A stretch of DNA of 12,169 nt from Planctomycetaceae bacterium (lineage in GTDB: Bacteria; Planctomycetota; Planctomycetia; Pirellulales; Thermoguttaceae): assembly GCA_031276415.1 (NCBI GenBank), contig JAISNF010000293.1, positions 1 to 12,169 on the forward strand, given 5' to 3'. How positions within the stretch are numbered: the stretch's first letter is position 1; the number at the start of each line of letters is the position of its first letter. The position numbers and the translations under genes were made by a program. The notes under the pieces are model-generated. The model was given only the letters and a program-made list of their open reading frames with translations, was not told the DNA's origin and searched no databases. This document shows, piece after piece, positions 1 to 5,511 of this stretch.

Positions 1-46
1 TTTGGCAATAATATACGAAATTTTACCTAAATCTTAGCCGCAATTT

Positions 47-241
47 TTAGCCGCGTCGGGCGTTGAAGGAGGTGGTTCGGCGTGATTCGATCAGCCATGC
101 ACGCCACAGATTTTTGTTGAATTGAAAATTAACTCCGGTAAGTTTTATCAAAGCGTTTAAAACTTCCTGATTTTGGCTATTCAAAACATCTGTTCTTTTT
201 GTGGTTCCCCAGCCGAATTGAGTTCCGCTTGTTTCCGTTTT
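47..241 (-). pseudogene. Headless C-terminal remnant of a HEAT-like planctomycete protein
   Basis: An open frame of 64 codons ends at a TAA (plus 47-49) and has an in-frame TGA just upstream (plus 242-244). It contains no ATG. The translation includes the stretches EVLNALIKLTGVNF and NKNLWRAWLIESRR and ends SFNARRG. From memory of the family, 'ALxxLTGxxFGfDxxAWxxWL' followed by a terminal 'NxRRD' is typical of the C-terminus of HEAT-repeat and related hypothetical proteins in planctomycetes. No database search supports this here. The protein-like part covers about 47-209 and is less AT-rich than the DNA beyond 250. The first 20 codons overlap the 3' end of the small membrane-protein gene at 181-522 in another frame. 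No upstream portion of the gene is recognisable in the window, so I read it as the tail of a gene cut off by sequence now occupying 250-1280. It could instead be a chance open frame. Confidence 0.5.
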
Positions 242-522
242 TCAAGCATTTTCTCAACATCAATTTGCTGTTGTATATTCCAAAAAAGAAGAAACAATTT
301 TATACAGTATATCCCGCTAAACAGTTTAAGCGATTCTACACAAGACAAAGAAAACAAAAAATTTAATAAAATTGTAAATACCGCAGCAAACAACAAATAT
401 TTGTACCATCGTATTTTAATAACTGATTTACAATGCACATCTTTTACAAGTAACAGAGTCAAAGTAATACAACCACAAAATGCCATAAAAAAATCACACC
501 AAGGTAAATTAAAAATTGACAT
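181..522 (-). CDS. Small AT-rich membrane protein, function unknown
   Basis: The product has 113 residues and belongs to no family I recognise. Hydrophobic segments at about residues 10-26, 41-60 and 64-82 suggest three membrane spans. A charged cytoplasm-like tail (about 85-113) rich in Lys, Glu and Gln follows. The ATG at 522 has no clear Shine-Dalgarno sequence. The gene begins 17 bases after the stop of the 218-residue membrane-protein gene on the same strand, so the two are probably co-transcribed. Base composition is much more AT-rich than in the uxaC or oxidoreductase genes, which suggests acquisition by transfer. The last 20 codons lie over the HEAT-like remnant in a different frame. 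The natural C-terminus may therefore have been replaced where the cassette joined older DNA. Confidence 0.6.
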   Translation of the reverse strand: MSIFNLPWCDFFMAFCGCITLTLLLVKDVHCKSVIKIRWYKYLLFAAVFTILLNFLFSLSCVESLKLFSGIYCIKLFLLFWNIQQQIDVEKMLEKRKQAELNSAGEPQKEQMF

Positions 523-539
523 TTATGTTTTGTTCTATT

Positions 540-1196
540 TCAAAAATTTATTGGGTAACCGCACCATAATAAGAATTCAGGAATCATAACTCCAATCAAC
601 ATAACAGATGTAATAATATAACCAAAACAATTTAAAATATCATTTCTCTTATTCTCGTGTATCCATATATACCAAAGAAAAAATAATAACAATAAACCAA
701 GTAAACACAAAATAGTTAGAATTGTTGTTCCTAAATAAGAATTGACAATTACAAGAGAAAGACAAACAGTAAGAATATTATAAATCGCATATATCGGGAA
801 AAAAATACCATAAAAATATTCCTTTGAAAAAAAGAGAAAAAAACCTAATATTAATAAAACTAAATATAGGACACTATTAATAATTAAACAGTACATCTCA
901 ATACTAGGGAACAATAAGGTAAATAAATTCAACACATCAGGTAGAAAAGAATAGGCACCGGTCATTAATAAAAGATAACGCCCTAATCTTAAAATTGATT
1001 GTGAAATATCCACTTGCGAACATAACACAAATACCATTCCAATAGTAAATAAAATTTTTAAGAATGAACCCCAAATATAAATTGAAATATAACACGTTAT
1101 TGTTTCGTCGTTTTTATACCAATATAAAGGAAATAATACCGCAAATATTTCACAAAATATAATAATCACAAAAAATAAATATAAAAAACTTTTCAT
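540..1196 (-). CDS. Polytopic membrane protein, function unknown
   Basis: The product has 218 residues and is almost entirely hydrophobic. Likely membrane spans lie near residues 4-25, 40-60, 72-95, 101-123, 129-151, 157-178 and 187-210, giving six or seven helices with short loops. There is no soluble domain, no nucleotide-binding motif and no recognisable transporter signature. The only clearly charged loops are around residues 27-32 (KNDE) and 179-186 (IHENKRND). The ATG at 1196 is preceded only by a weak purine run (GAGAAA). A TATAAT box at plus 1212-1217 would put the transcript start within about ten bases of the ATG, making it nearly leaderless. It is the first gene of a two-gene AT-rich cassette with the 113-residue gene. 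A membrane anchor, an immunity-type protein or an uncharacterised transporter subunit are all possible; nothing in the sequence decides between them. Confidence 0.75.
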   Translation of the reverse strand: MKSFLYLFFVIIIFCEIFAVLFPLYWYKNDETITCYISIYIWGSFLKILFTIGMVFVLCSQVDISQSILRLGRYLLLMTGAYSFLPDVLNLFTLLFPSIEMYCLIINSVLYLVLLILGFFLFFSKEYFYGIFFPIYAIYNILTVCLSLVIVNSYLGTTILTILCLLGLLLLFFLWYIWIHENKRNDILNCFGYIITSVMLIGVMIPEFLLWCGYPINF

Positions 1197-1211
1197 AAGT
1201 TTCTCAAATAA

Positions 1212-1240
1212 ATTATAAATTGTACTTTCCTAAAAGTACA
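1212..1240 (-). promoter_or_regulatory. Candidate promoter with overlapping palindromic operator
   Basis: On the minus strand a perfect TATAAT (plus 1212-1217) stands 17 bases from TGTACT (plus 1235-1240), a poor -35 with three of six consensus matches. A perfect 8-base inverted repeat, TGTACTTT-ccta-AAAGTACA on the plus strand at 1221-1240, covers the -35 and most of the spacer. That is where a dimeric repressor would be expected to sit. The -10 is about 15 bases from the ATG of the 218-residue membrane-protein gene. Sigma factors of this organism are unknown, so the assignment is inferred from consensus only. Confidence 0.35.
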
Positions 1241-1302
1241 AAAGTTAAATGCTGTAATTTAATCAATTTTGTTTATTATATCGGTAATTTTAGGGCTGTT
1301 TC

Positions 1303-1392
1303 AAGGTTTCTGGACAATCGCACTTATTGTACCAAGATATCAACCTTTTTAAATCGTTCTATGAGTAAACGGTGAGTTCATTGTACTCGCCG
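1303..1392 (+). ncRNA. Candidate structured RNA (two adjacent stem-loops)
   Basis: Read on the plus strand, the first stem is AAGGTT (1303-1308) pairing with AACCTT (1342-1347). It encloses an inner stem of GG (1312-1313) plus ACAAT (1314-1318) pairing with ATTGT (1326-1330) plus CC (1332-1333), with one bulged A and a 7-base loop. A run of T (1346-1350) follows the outer stem, as in an intrinsic terminator. The second stem is CGGTGAGT (1370-1377) with ACTCGCCG (1385-1392) around a 7-base loop. Its one non-Watson-Crick pair is G-U in plus-strand RNA but C-A on the minus strand, so the plus strand is favoured. No known RNA family is recognised. It might equally be the end of a decayed mobile element. 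Confidence 0.3.
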
Positions 1393-1419
1393 ACTTTGCC
1401 CCTGTTGTTGTTCCCGATC

Positions 1420-1469
1420 AACCGTTGCAATATTTTGCCGAAGGGTTTTCAGTTGTTATTGCAACGGTT
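1420..1469. repeat. 13-base perfect inverted repeat, 24-base loop
   Basis: AACCGTTGCAATA at 1420-1432 is exactly the reverse complement of 1457-1469. The loop of 24 bases contains a CCGAAGGG motif. It lies 65 bases beyond the stop of the NfeD-like gene on the minus strand and could be its transcription terminator or a protein-binding site. It lacks the T-run of a classical intrinsic terminator. Confidence 0.6.
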
Positions 1470-1533
1470 AATATTATAACAATATTACAGCGGTTAATGT
1501 TGTTTCGATTTCCGTTTTAAGATTTTTAAGATT

Positions 1534-2178
1534 TTAACATGGTTTTACTTCGACAGTTGTTGGGGAAACAATGCGAACAACAATAATCGGAGTTCCGGCT
1601 TTGAGTTCGTTTCCGTCAGTAACGGCTTCATATTCCATTGTCCGCTCCTGCTGATTGACAAGAACTTTGCCGGCTCCACTTCCCGCCGCAGGAATTTTGA
1701 GATAAACATTACCCCGTGAACCAATCAATGTTTTTTCCGAAATGGAACCGTCCGACTTCAAATTGGCAATCGATAAATAAAGATAATAAACAGCGTAAAT
1801 CGCAATTAAACTAGAAGTAATCGCCAAAATAACAGAAATGAATTTTGATGTTCCACCAGTTAATCCCGCTAATCCGCCCAAACCAAAAAACGTAATTCCC
1901 GCAATAATCGTTCGGAGTGATAAAACCTTGAAAATATCAATAGTTTGCGCATGTCCTTCCGCAATAGAATCGCCGTCAGCATTGCCACTATCGCCGCCAT
2001 CGCCACTATCACCAACATCGCCGCCATCACCCAAATCACCGCCGTCACCTAAATCGTCAGTTCCCCCAAAACCAAAAATCATCATCACCAGTTGCAAAAT
2101 CATTAGCGTCCCGCCAAAAACCGCACAAATAAAATAAACCCCCATCAAAGGACTCGTAATAAAATCAAAAAAATTCAT
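1534..2178 (-). CDS. NfeD/YqiJ-type membrane protein with C-terminal OB-fold
   Basis: With the preferred start the product has 214 residues. A first membrane helix (about 12-37) is followed by a hydrophilic Gly/Asp tandem repeat (about 40-65). Two more helices follow (about 88-105 and 114-137), and then a C-terminal domain (about 145-213) with the pattern of the NfeD/YqiJ OB-fold: 'LIGSRGNVYLKIP' near its start and 'AGTPIIVVRIVSPTTVEVKP' at its end. In known members such domains sit next to a membrane anchor and are linked to flotillin-like partners or membrane organisation. No flotillin gene is visible here. The frame remains open 13 codons upstream to a TTG at 2217. I prefer the ATG at 2178 because it is a normal start directly before the first helix, although neither has a clear ribosome-binding site. 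The exact family assignment is inferred from pattern only. Confidence 0.78.
   Translation of the reverse strand: MNFFDFITSPLMGVYFICAVFGGTLMILQLVMMIFGFGGTDDLGDGGDLGDGGDVGDSGDGGDSGNADGDSIAEGHAQTIDIFKVLSLRTIIAGITFFGLGGLAGLTGGTSKFISVILAITSSLIAIYAVYYLYLSIANLKSDGSISEKTLIGSRGNVYLKIPAAGSGAGKVLVNQQERTMEYEAVTDGNELKAGTPIIVVRIVSPTTVEVKPC
1984..2058 (-). repeat. In-frame Gly/Asp tandem repeat in the NfeD-like gene
   Basis: The coding DNA repeats an 18-base unit encoding DLGDGG, then DVGDSG, and degenerates to 9-base units (DGG, DSG). The encoded loop of about 25 residues is strongly acidic and glycine-rich, and lies between the first and second membrane helices. Copy number could vary by slippage without shifting the frame, because every unit is a multiple of three. 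Confidence 0.85.
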
Positions 2179-2220
2179 GTCAGTAATATTGTTAATAATA
2201 ACAAAAAAAGTAACCAAATT

Positions 2221-2257
2221 TCAGAAATATTTTTAGAAATATTTTCAGAAATGTTTC
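2221..2257. repeat. Three 12-base tandem repeats in the NfeD-like leader
   Basis: AGAAAT recurs at 2223, 2235 and 2247, within 12-base units of the form cAGAAATaTTTt. Each unit contains a short AAATATTT-like palindrome. The block lies between the proposed NfeD-like promoter and its ATG, so it would be in the 5' leader of that transcript, or in the spacer behind the divergent TPR promoter. Its role is unknown. Confidence 0.6.
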
Positions 2258-2291
2258 CAATTAACCGGAATATAACCCCAAACGAAACATA

Positions 2292-2321
2292 ATTATACAG
2301 GAAAATATTATTAAATGTAAA
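2292..2321 (-). promoter_or_regulatory. Candidate sigma-70-like promoter of the NfeD-like gene
   Basis: On the minus strand TTTACA (plus 2316-2321; five of six matches to TTGACA) is separated by 18 bases from a perfect TATAAT (plus 2292-2297). The implied leader to the ATG at 2178 is about 105-110 bases and includes the three 12-base tandem repeats. The match is good, but AT-rich spacers produce such matches by chance. Confidence 0.4.
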
Positions 2322-2330
2322 GAGATAGGC

Positions 2331-2359
2331 TTGCGTTGCCAGTCAATCGGAATTATACT
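2331..2359 (+). promoter_or_regulatory. Candidate sigma-70-like promoter of the TPR-uxaC unit
   Basis: TTGCGT (2331-2336) is followed after 17 bases by TATACT (2354-2359; five of six matches to TATAAT). The start would be near 2366, giving a leader of about 60 bases before the ATG at 2427. That leader contains the 17-base sequence shared with 1261-1277 and a clear GGGAG ribosome-binding site. It is back to back with the proposed minus-strand promoter at 2292-2321. Confidence 0.33.
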
Positions 2360-2426
2360 TTACGACCATAATCAATTTTGTTTATTGATCTTTGTTTCAA
2401 CAGATTAAAAAATTGGGAGTTAAATA

Positions 2427-3800
2427 ATGTCGATTTCACCTGAAAATAAATATGAAACTGGCAGTGACCAACAAAGAGTTAATTGGGAAACACTCAAAAA
2501 CCGTGTTGCCGAACTTGAAAAAAACACCGCCAGAACAATTGAACAAACCGAAGAACTCGCCGAACTCTATGTCGCATGGGCAGCCGAACTCTCGGAACAT
2601 GATGATTCATTCAACGAAATACTCGACCTGTTTGCTAAGGCAGAAATAGCGTTGCAATCAACCTTAGCACTCGGCGAAGAAGATGAAATCCGCCGCCGAC
2701 TCGGAAATGTGTATCTTCATCGCGCAGTAACCTATAACGATTACGAAAGATTTGAGCCGGCTCTTGAATCCTATGGTCAAGCAATCGTAACTCTTAAACC
2801 CTTAGAAGATAAAGGTGACGGTGAAGCAAAATACGATATTGCCGGAATCCGTTTGAATCGCGGAATCATCTATCAGGAACTCGGCGAATTTGAAAAGGCT
2901 AAAAACGATTTCGAAGATTCTTTCACGGCGTTTCGTGCAGTTGAGAAAATCAGCGATCTTGATACGCGGTTTTACATGGCAAAAGTCAGCGTCGCTCAAG
3001 GGAATTTGTTTCGGGATATGGACGAACCACTCGATAAAGTCGTTGATGCCTACAATCGGGCAATGCGGCTTTTCGTTGAACTTATTGACATCGGTCAAAT
3101 GGAACATGAGCGGGAACTCGCCAATACTTTATTGTTGCGCTGTAAAGTAACTTATGACGATTACATAAACCGTGAATTTGATTCCGAAACAGAACGTCTC
3201 AACAAAGTGGGAGATGTTCTGATTGATGTGGGACGAGGAATTGAAATCCTTGAAAAATTAGCCAAAAACGGTAATTTTGAAAACCGATACGATCTTTTTC
3301 AGGCTCTCATCACCGAAGGAACGATGCTTTTGGATATTGATAAAAAGCAGGAAGCCTACAATATTTTTGATCGATCAATTCGCGATTTTGCGGAATTTAT
3401 TGATGATGCGGATCCGGTGGTTCTCAATTCTCTTGCTGTTGCGTATGAAAATCACGGTATTGCGGCAATGAATATCGGTAATGTTAAAGAATCTCTGGCG
3501 GATTTTGATAAAGCCATCGAAATCAAAGAACAGTTTTTGGGTCAAGAGTTTGGTTTGGACAGAGAAGATCAATCTATTTTTCTGCCGACTTTAGCAACTT
3601 CTTACGCCAACCGAGCCAATGTTTACGCTTCGCTCGGTAATTTGGAACAGGCAAAAAAAGATGCTCAACACGGTCTTGATATTATTCGTTCTCTAAAAGA
3701 AGAATTGGGCGATGAACTTGTGGAAATCGAACAAATATTCGAAAATCTGTTGCAGGAAATAACGTCTGCTGCAGAAAATAACAATATAAAACGAAACTAA
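2427..3800 (+). CDS. Cytoplasmic tetratricopeptide-repeat protein
   Basis: The product has 457 residues, is acidic and helical, and has no signal peptide or membrane span. Clear TPR units occur at about residues 92-125 (GNVYLHRAVTY...ALESYGQAI), 139-172 (LNRGIIYQELGEFEKAKNDF), 335-368 (ENHGIAAMNIG...ALADFDKAI-like) and 391-424 (ANRANVYASLGNLEQAKKDA). Weaker units lie near 183-216 and 288-322. A charged helical N-terminal region (about 15-80) could form a coiled coil. TPR arrays are protein-binding scaffolds; no enzymatic domain is present, so the partner is unknown. The ATG at 2427 is chosen because GGGAG stands seven bases upstream. The uronate isomerase gene follows after 29 bases on the same strand, which suggests co-transcription, though a shared function is not shown by the sequence. 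Confidence 0.9.
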   Translation: MSISPENKYETGSDQQRVNWETLKNRVAELEKNTARTIEQTEELAELYVAWAAELSEHDDSFNEILDLFAKAEIALQSTLALGEEDEIRRRLGNVYLHRAVTYNDYERFEPALESYGQAIVTLKPLEDKGDGEAKYDIAGIRLNRGIIYQELGEFEKAKNDFEDSFTAFRAVEKISDLDTRFYMAKVSVAQGNLFRDMDEPLDKVVDAYNRAMRLFVELIDIGQMEHERELANTLLLRCKVTYDDYINREFDSETERLNKVGDVLIDVGRGIEILEKLAKNGNFENRYDLFQALITEGTMLLDIDKKQEAYNIFDRSIRDFAEFIDDADPVVLNSLAVAYENHGIAAMNIGNVKESLADFDKAIEIKEQFLGQEFGLDREDQSIFLPTLATSYANRANVYASLGNLEQAKKDAQHGLDIIRSLKEELGDELVEIEQIFENLLQEITSAAENNNIKRN

Positions 3801-3829
3801 ACGTTAATTCTATTTCTTTTGACTTTTCC

Positions 3830-5287
3830 ATGACAGAATTTATCACCGAAAACTTTTTGCTTCAAACCGATGCGGCGATTCGTCTTTATCATGATTTTGC
3901 CGAATCGATGCCGATTATTGATTATCATTGTCATCTTCCGCCGCAAGATGTTGCGGAAGATCGGCGGTTTGAGAATTTGTCACGGATTTGGCTTGCCGGA
4001 GATCATTATAAATGGCGGGCGTTACGGGCTGCCGGTGTTAATGAATATTTTATTACCGGTCAAGCCTCCGATTGGGAGAAATTTGAAAAATGGGCGGAAA
4101 CAACGCCCAAAACATTGCGTAATCCGCTTTATCATTGGACTCATCTTGAACTCAAACGTCCTTTTGGTATTGCGGATCGATTGTTGAGTTTGGAGACGGC
4201 GAAAAGTATTTGGGACGATGCCAATGCGAAACTTCAACTGCCGGAATTTTCAGCACGCGGCATTATGCGTCAAATGAATGTCCGGCTTGTTTGCACGACC
4301 GATGATCCGGCGGATTCGCTTGAATATCACCGGAAAATCGCAGCGGATAAATCGTTTGATATTAAGGTGTTGCCGACATTCCGACCGGATAAGGCGACAC
4401 AAATTACAGAGGTCGCTTTGGAACGGCGACGATTTGTTACCAAAGGAAGCGTTCAATCGTATAATAATTATCTTGACCGGCTTGGTTGTGCTGCCGACAT
4501 GACGATTAACACGTTTGATGATTTAATAACGGCATTGAAAAAACGTCATGATTTCTTTCACGAAAACGGTTGTCGGTTATCCGATCACGGTTTCAGAAAT
4601 TTTGTTTATTCTGCCGATCAAATTGATTGTACGGAAATTTTCAAACGTTTGCGGGAAGGTCAGGTTATTAACGAAGTAGAAGTTTGTTTTCTTCAATTTG
4701 CGGTTCTTTATCATATTGCCAAAATGGATGCGGAACGCGGTTGGACGATGCAACTTCATATCGGAGCAATTCGGAACAATAATTCGCGGTTTTTCCGGCA
4801 ACTCGGAGCCGATGCCGGTTTTGATTCGATTGACGACTGTGGTTTTGCGGTTCATCTTTCGCAATTTTTTGATCATCTTGATCGCGAGGAAAAGTTACCG
4901 AAAACGGTTGTTTACAATTTGAATCCGGCGTCAAATGAGATGTTGGCGTCAATGATTGGTAATTTTCAGGACGGTAGCATTTCCGGTAAGATGCAATTTG
5001 GCAGTGGTTGGTGGTTTCTTGATCAAAAGGACGGAATGGAAAAGCAACTCAATACGCTTTCGAATTTTGGTTTATTGACGCAATTTGTTGGTATGCTGAC
5101 TGACAGCCGGTCGTTTTTATCGTACACAAGCCACGAATATTTACGCCGTATTTTGTGTAATCTTCTTTGTCAGGAAATTAACGATGGTTTTTTGCCCAAT
5201 GATTTTAATCTTATCGGCAAAATGGTGCAGGACATTTGTTACAACAACGCCAAAAACTATTTTGGTTTTACAACAGAGAACTTCTAA
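3830..5287 (+). CDS. uxaC: Uronate isomerase (glucuronate isomerase)
   Basis: The product has 485 residues, close to the usual 465-475 for UxaC, and aligns well by eye with the E. coli enzyme from the first residues (TEDFLL/LYHDYA versus TENFLL/LYHDFA). It converts D-glucuronate to D-fructuronate and D-galacturonate to D-tagaturonate in the cytoplasm, the first step of hexuronate breakdown. It belongs to the amidohydrolase superfamily, with a TIM-barrel fold. Visible signature residues are the metal-binding HxH pair in DYHCHL (His33, His35), NPLYHWTHLELKRPFGI (98-114), TTDDPADSLEYH (156-167), MQLHIGAIRNN (307-317) and the conserved Asp425 in MLTDSRSF. All expected motifs are present, so it should be active. 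The ATG at 3830 has only a pyrimidine-rich leader and no Shine-Dalgarno sequence, suggesting coupling to the TPR gene 29 bases upstream. No uxaB, uxaA, kdgK or transporter gene is in the window. Confidence 0.97.
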   Translation: MTEFITENFLLQTDAAIRLYHDFAESMPIIDYHCHLPPQDVAEDRRFENLSRIWLAGDHYKWRALRAAGVNEYFITGQASDWEKFEKWAETTPKTLRNPLYHWTHLELKRPFGIADRLLSLETAKSIWDDANAKLQLPEFSARGIMRQMNVRLVCTTDDPADSLEYHRKIAADKSFDIKVLPTFRPDKATQITEVALERRRFVTKGSVQSYNNYLDRLGCAADMTINTFDDLITALKKRHDFFHENGCRLSDHGFRNFVYSADQIDCTEIFKRLREGQVINEVEVCFLQFAVLYHIAKMDAERGWTMQLHIGAIRNNNSRFFRQLGADAGFDSIDDCGFAVHLSQFFDHLDREEKLPKTVVYNLNPASNEMLASMIGNFQDGSISGKMQFGSGWWFLDQKDGMEKQLNTLSNFGLLTQFVGMLTDSRSFLSYTSHEYLRRILCNLLCQEINDGFLPNDFNLIGKMVQDICYNNAKNYFGFTTENF

Positions 5288-5475
5288 AAAACACAAATTT
5301 GTTTTTATTAACCACAGAAAAAAAGAAAATAGTCCGCAGATGGTCGCAGATGATTTTTAAAAATATACAACAATGAAAATATGAAATAAAAATAAAACAA
5401 AAATTTTTGTCTATTTTATTGTTTTGTATTTTCAAAAAATTATCTGCGCTCATCTGTGGACGTCTCTTTATTTGC
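5288..5475. repeat. Composite intergenic repeat, copy A (long imperfect hairpin)
   Basis: Immediately after the uxaC stop comes the module AAACACAAATTTGTTTTTATTAACCACAG (5289-5317, with differences from other copies). It is followed by GTCCGCAGATGGTCGCAGAT (5332-5351). The reverse complement of the latter returns as ATCTGCGCTCATCTGTGGAC (5442-5461). The AT-rich middle is centred on a perfect 14-base palindrome at 5397-5410. The whole can fold as one long imperfect hairpin between two convergent genes, and it may end transcription from both sides. It shares modules with copies at 8434-8731 and 10186-10320. Confidence 0.85.
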
Positions 5476-5511
5476 AATCATTAGCGGACGTGTTTCATTT
5501 TTTCTTTTGAT

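Larger units (their letters stand above)
1197..1533. other. 337-base gene-free block with several hairpins
   Basis: No convincing gene lies here. Beyond the promoter and palindrome at 1212-1240 there is a 17-base sequence (1261-1277) that recurs at 2370-2386. There is also a more GC-rich stretch at about 1290-1470 with three successive stem-loops (separate entries), and an AT-rich end with short direct repeats: CGGTTAAT at 1465-1472 and 1491-1498, and AATATT repeats around 1470-1486. On the minus strand a 29-codon open frame at 1362-1445 contains protein-like text (GKVGEYNELTVYS). It has no start and lies inside the hairpin region, so I do not call it a gene. Confidence 0.6.

Noticed and set aside
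173..589. 138-codon plus-strand open frame antisense to the 113-residue gene
   Set aside because: It is the antisense shadow of an AT-rich gene plus its spacer; the composition is Ile/Asn/Lys-rich without domain pattern, and the opposite strand gives clean membrane helices.
1362..1445. Short minus-strand open frame ending GKVGEYNELTVYS
   Set aside because: There is no start codon, it has fewer than 30 codons, and it lies across two inverted repeats. The text looks protein-like, so it may be a remnant, but it cannot be supported as a gene.
1838..2137. Pro/Ser-rich plus-strand open frame
   Set aside because: It is the complement of the Gly/Asp repeat of the NfeD-like gene; its proline-rich character comes only from that repeat.
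2179..2217. Longer NfeD-like start at TTG 2217
   Set aside because: A rare start codon with no ribosome-binding site; the ATG at 2178 gives a standard N-terminus directly before the first helix.
2427..5287. A new defence or signalling system formed by the TPR protein and UxaC
   Set aside because: UxaC has all expected catalytic motifs of the metabolic enzyme, and the TPR protein has no effector domain; adjacency alone does not support a system.
5268..5477. 69-codon minus-strand frame after uxaC
   Set aside because: It translates repeat copy A and the hairpin, and overlaps the end of uxaC.
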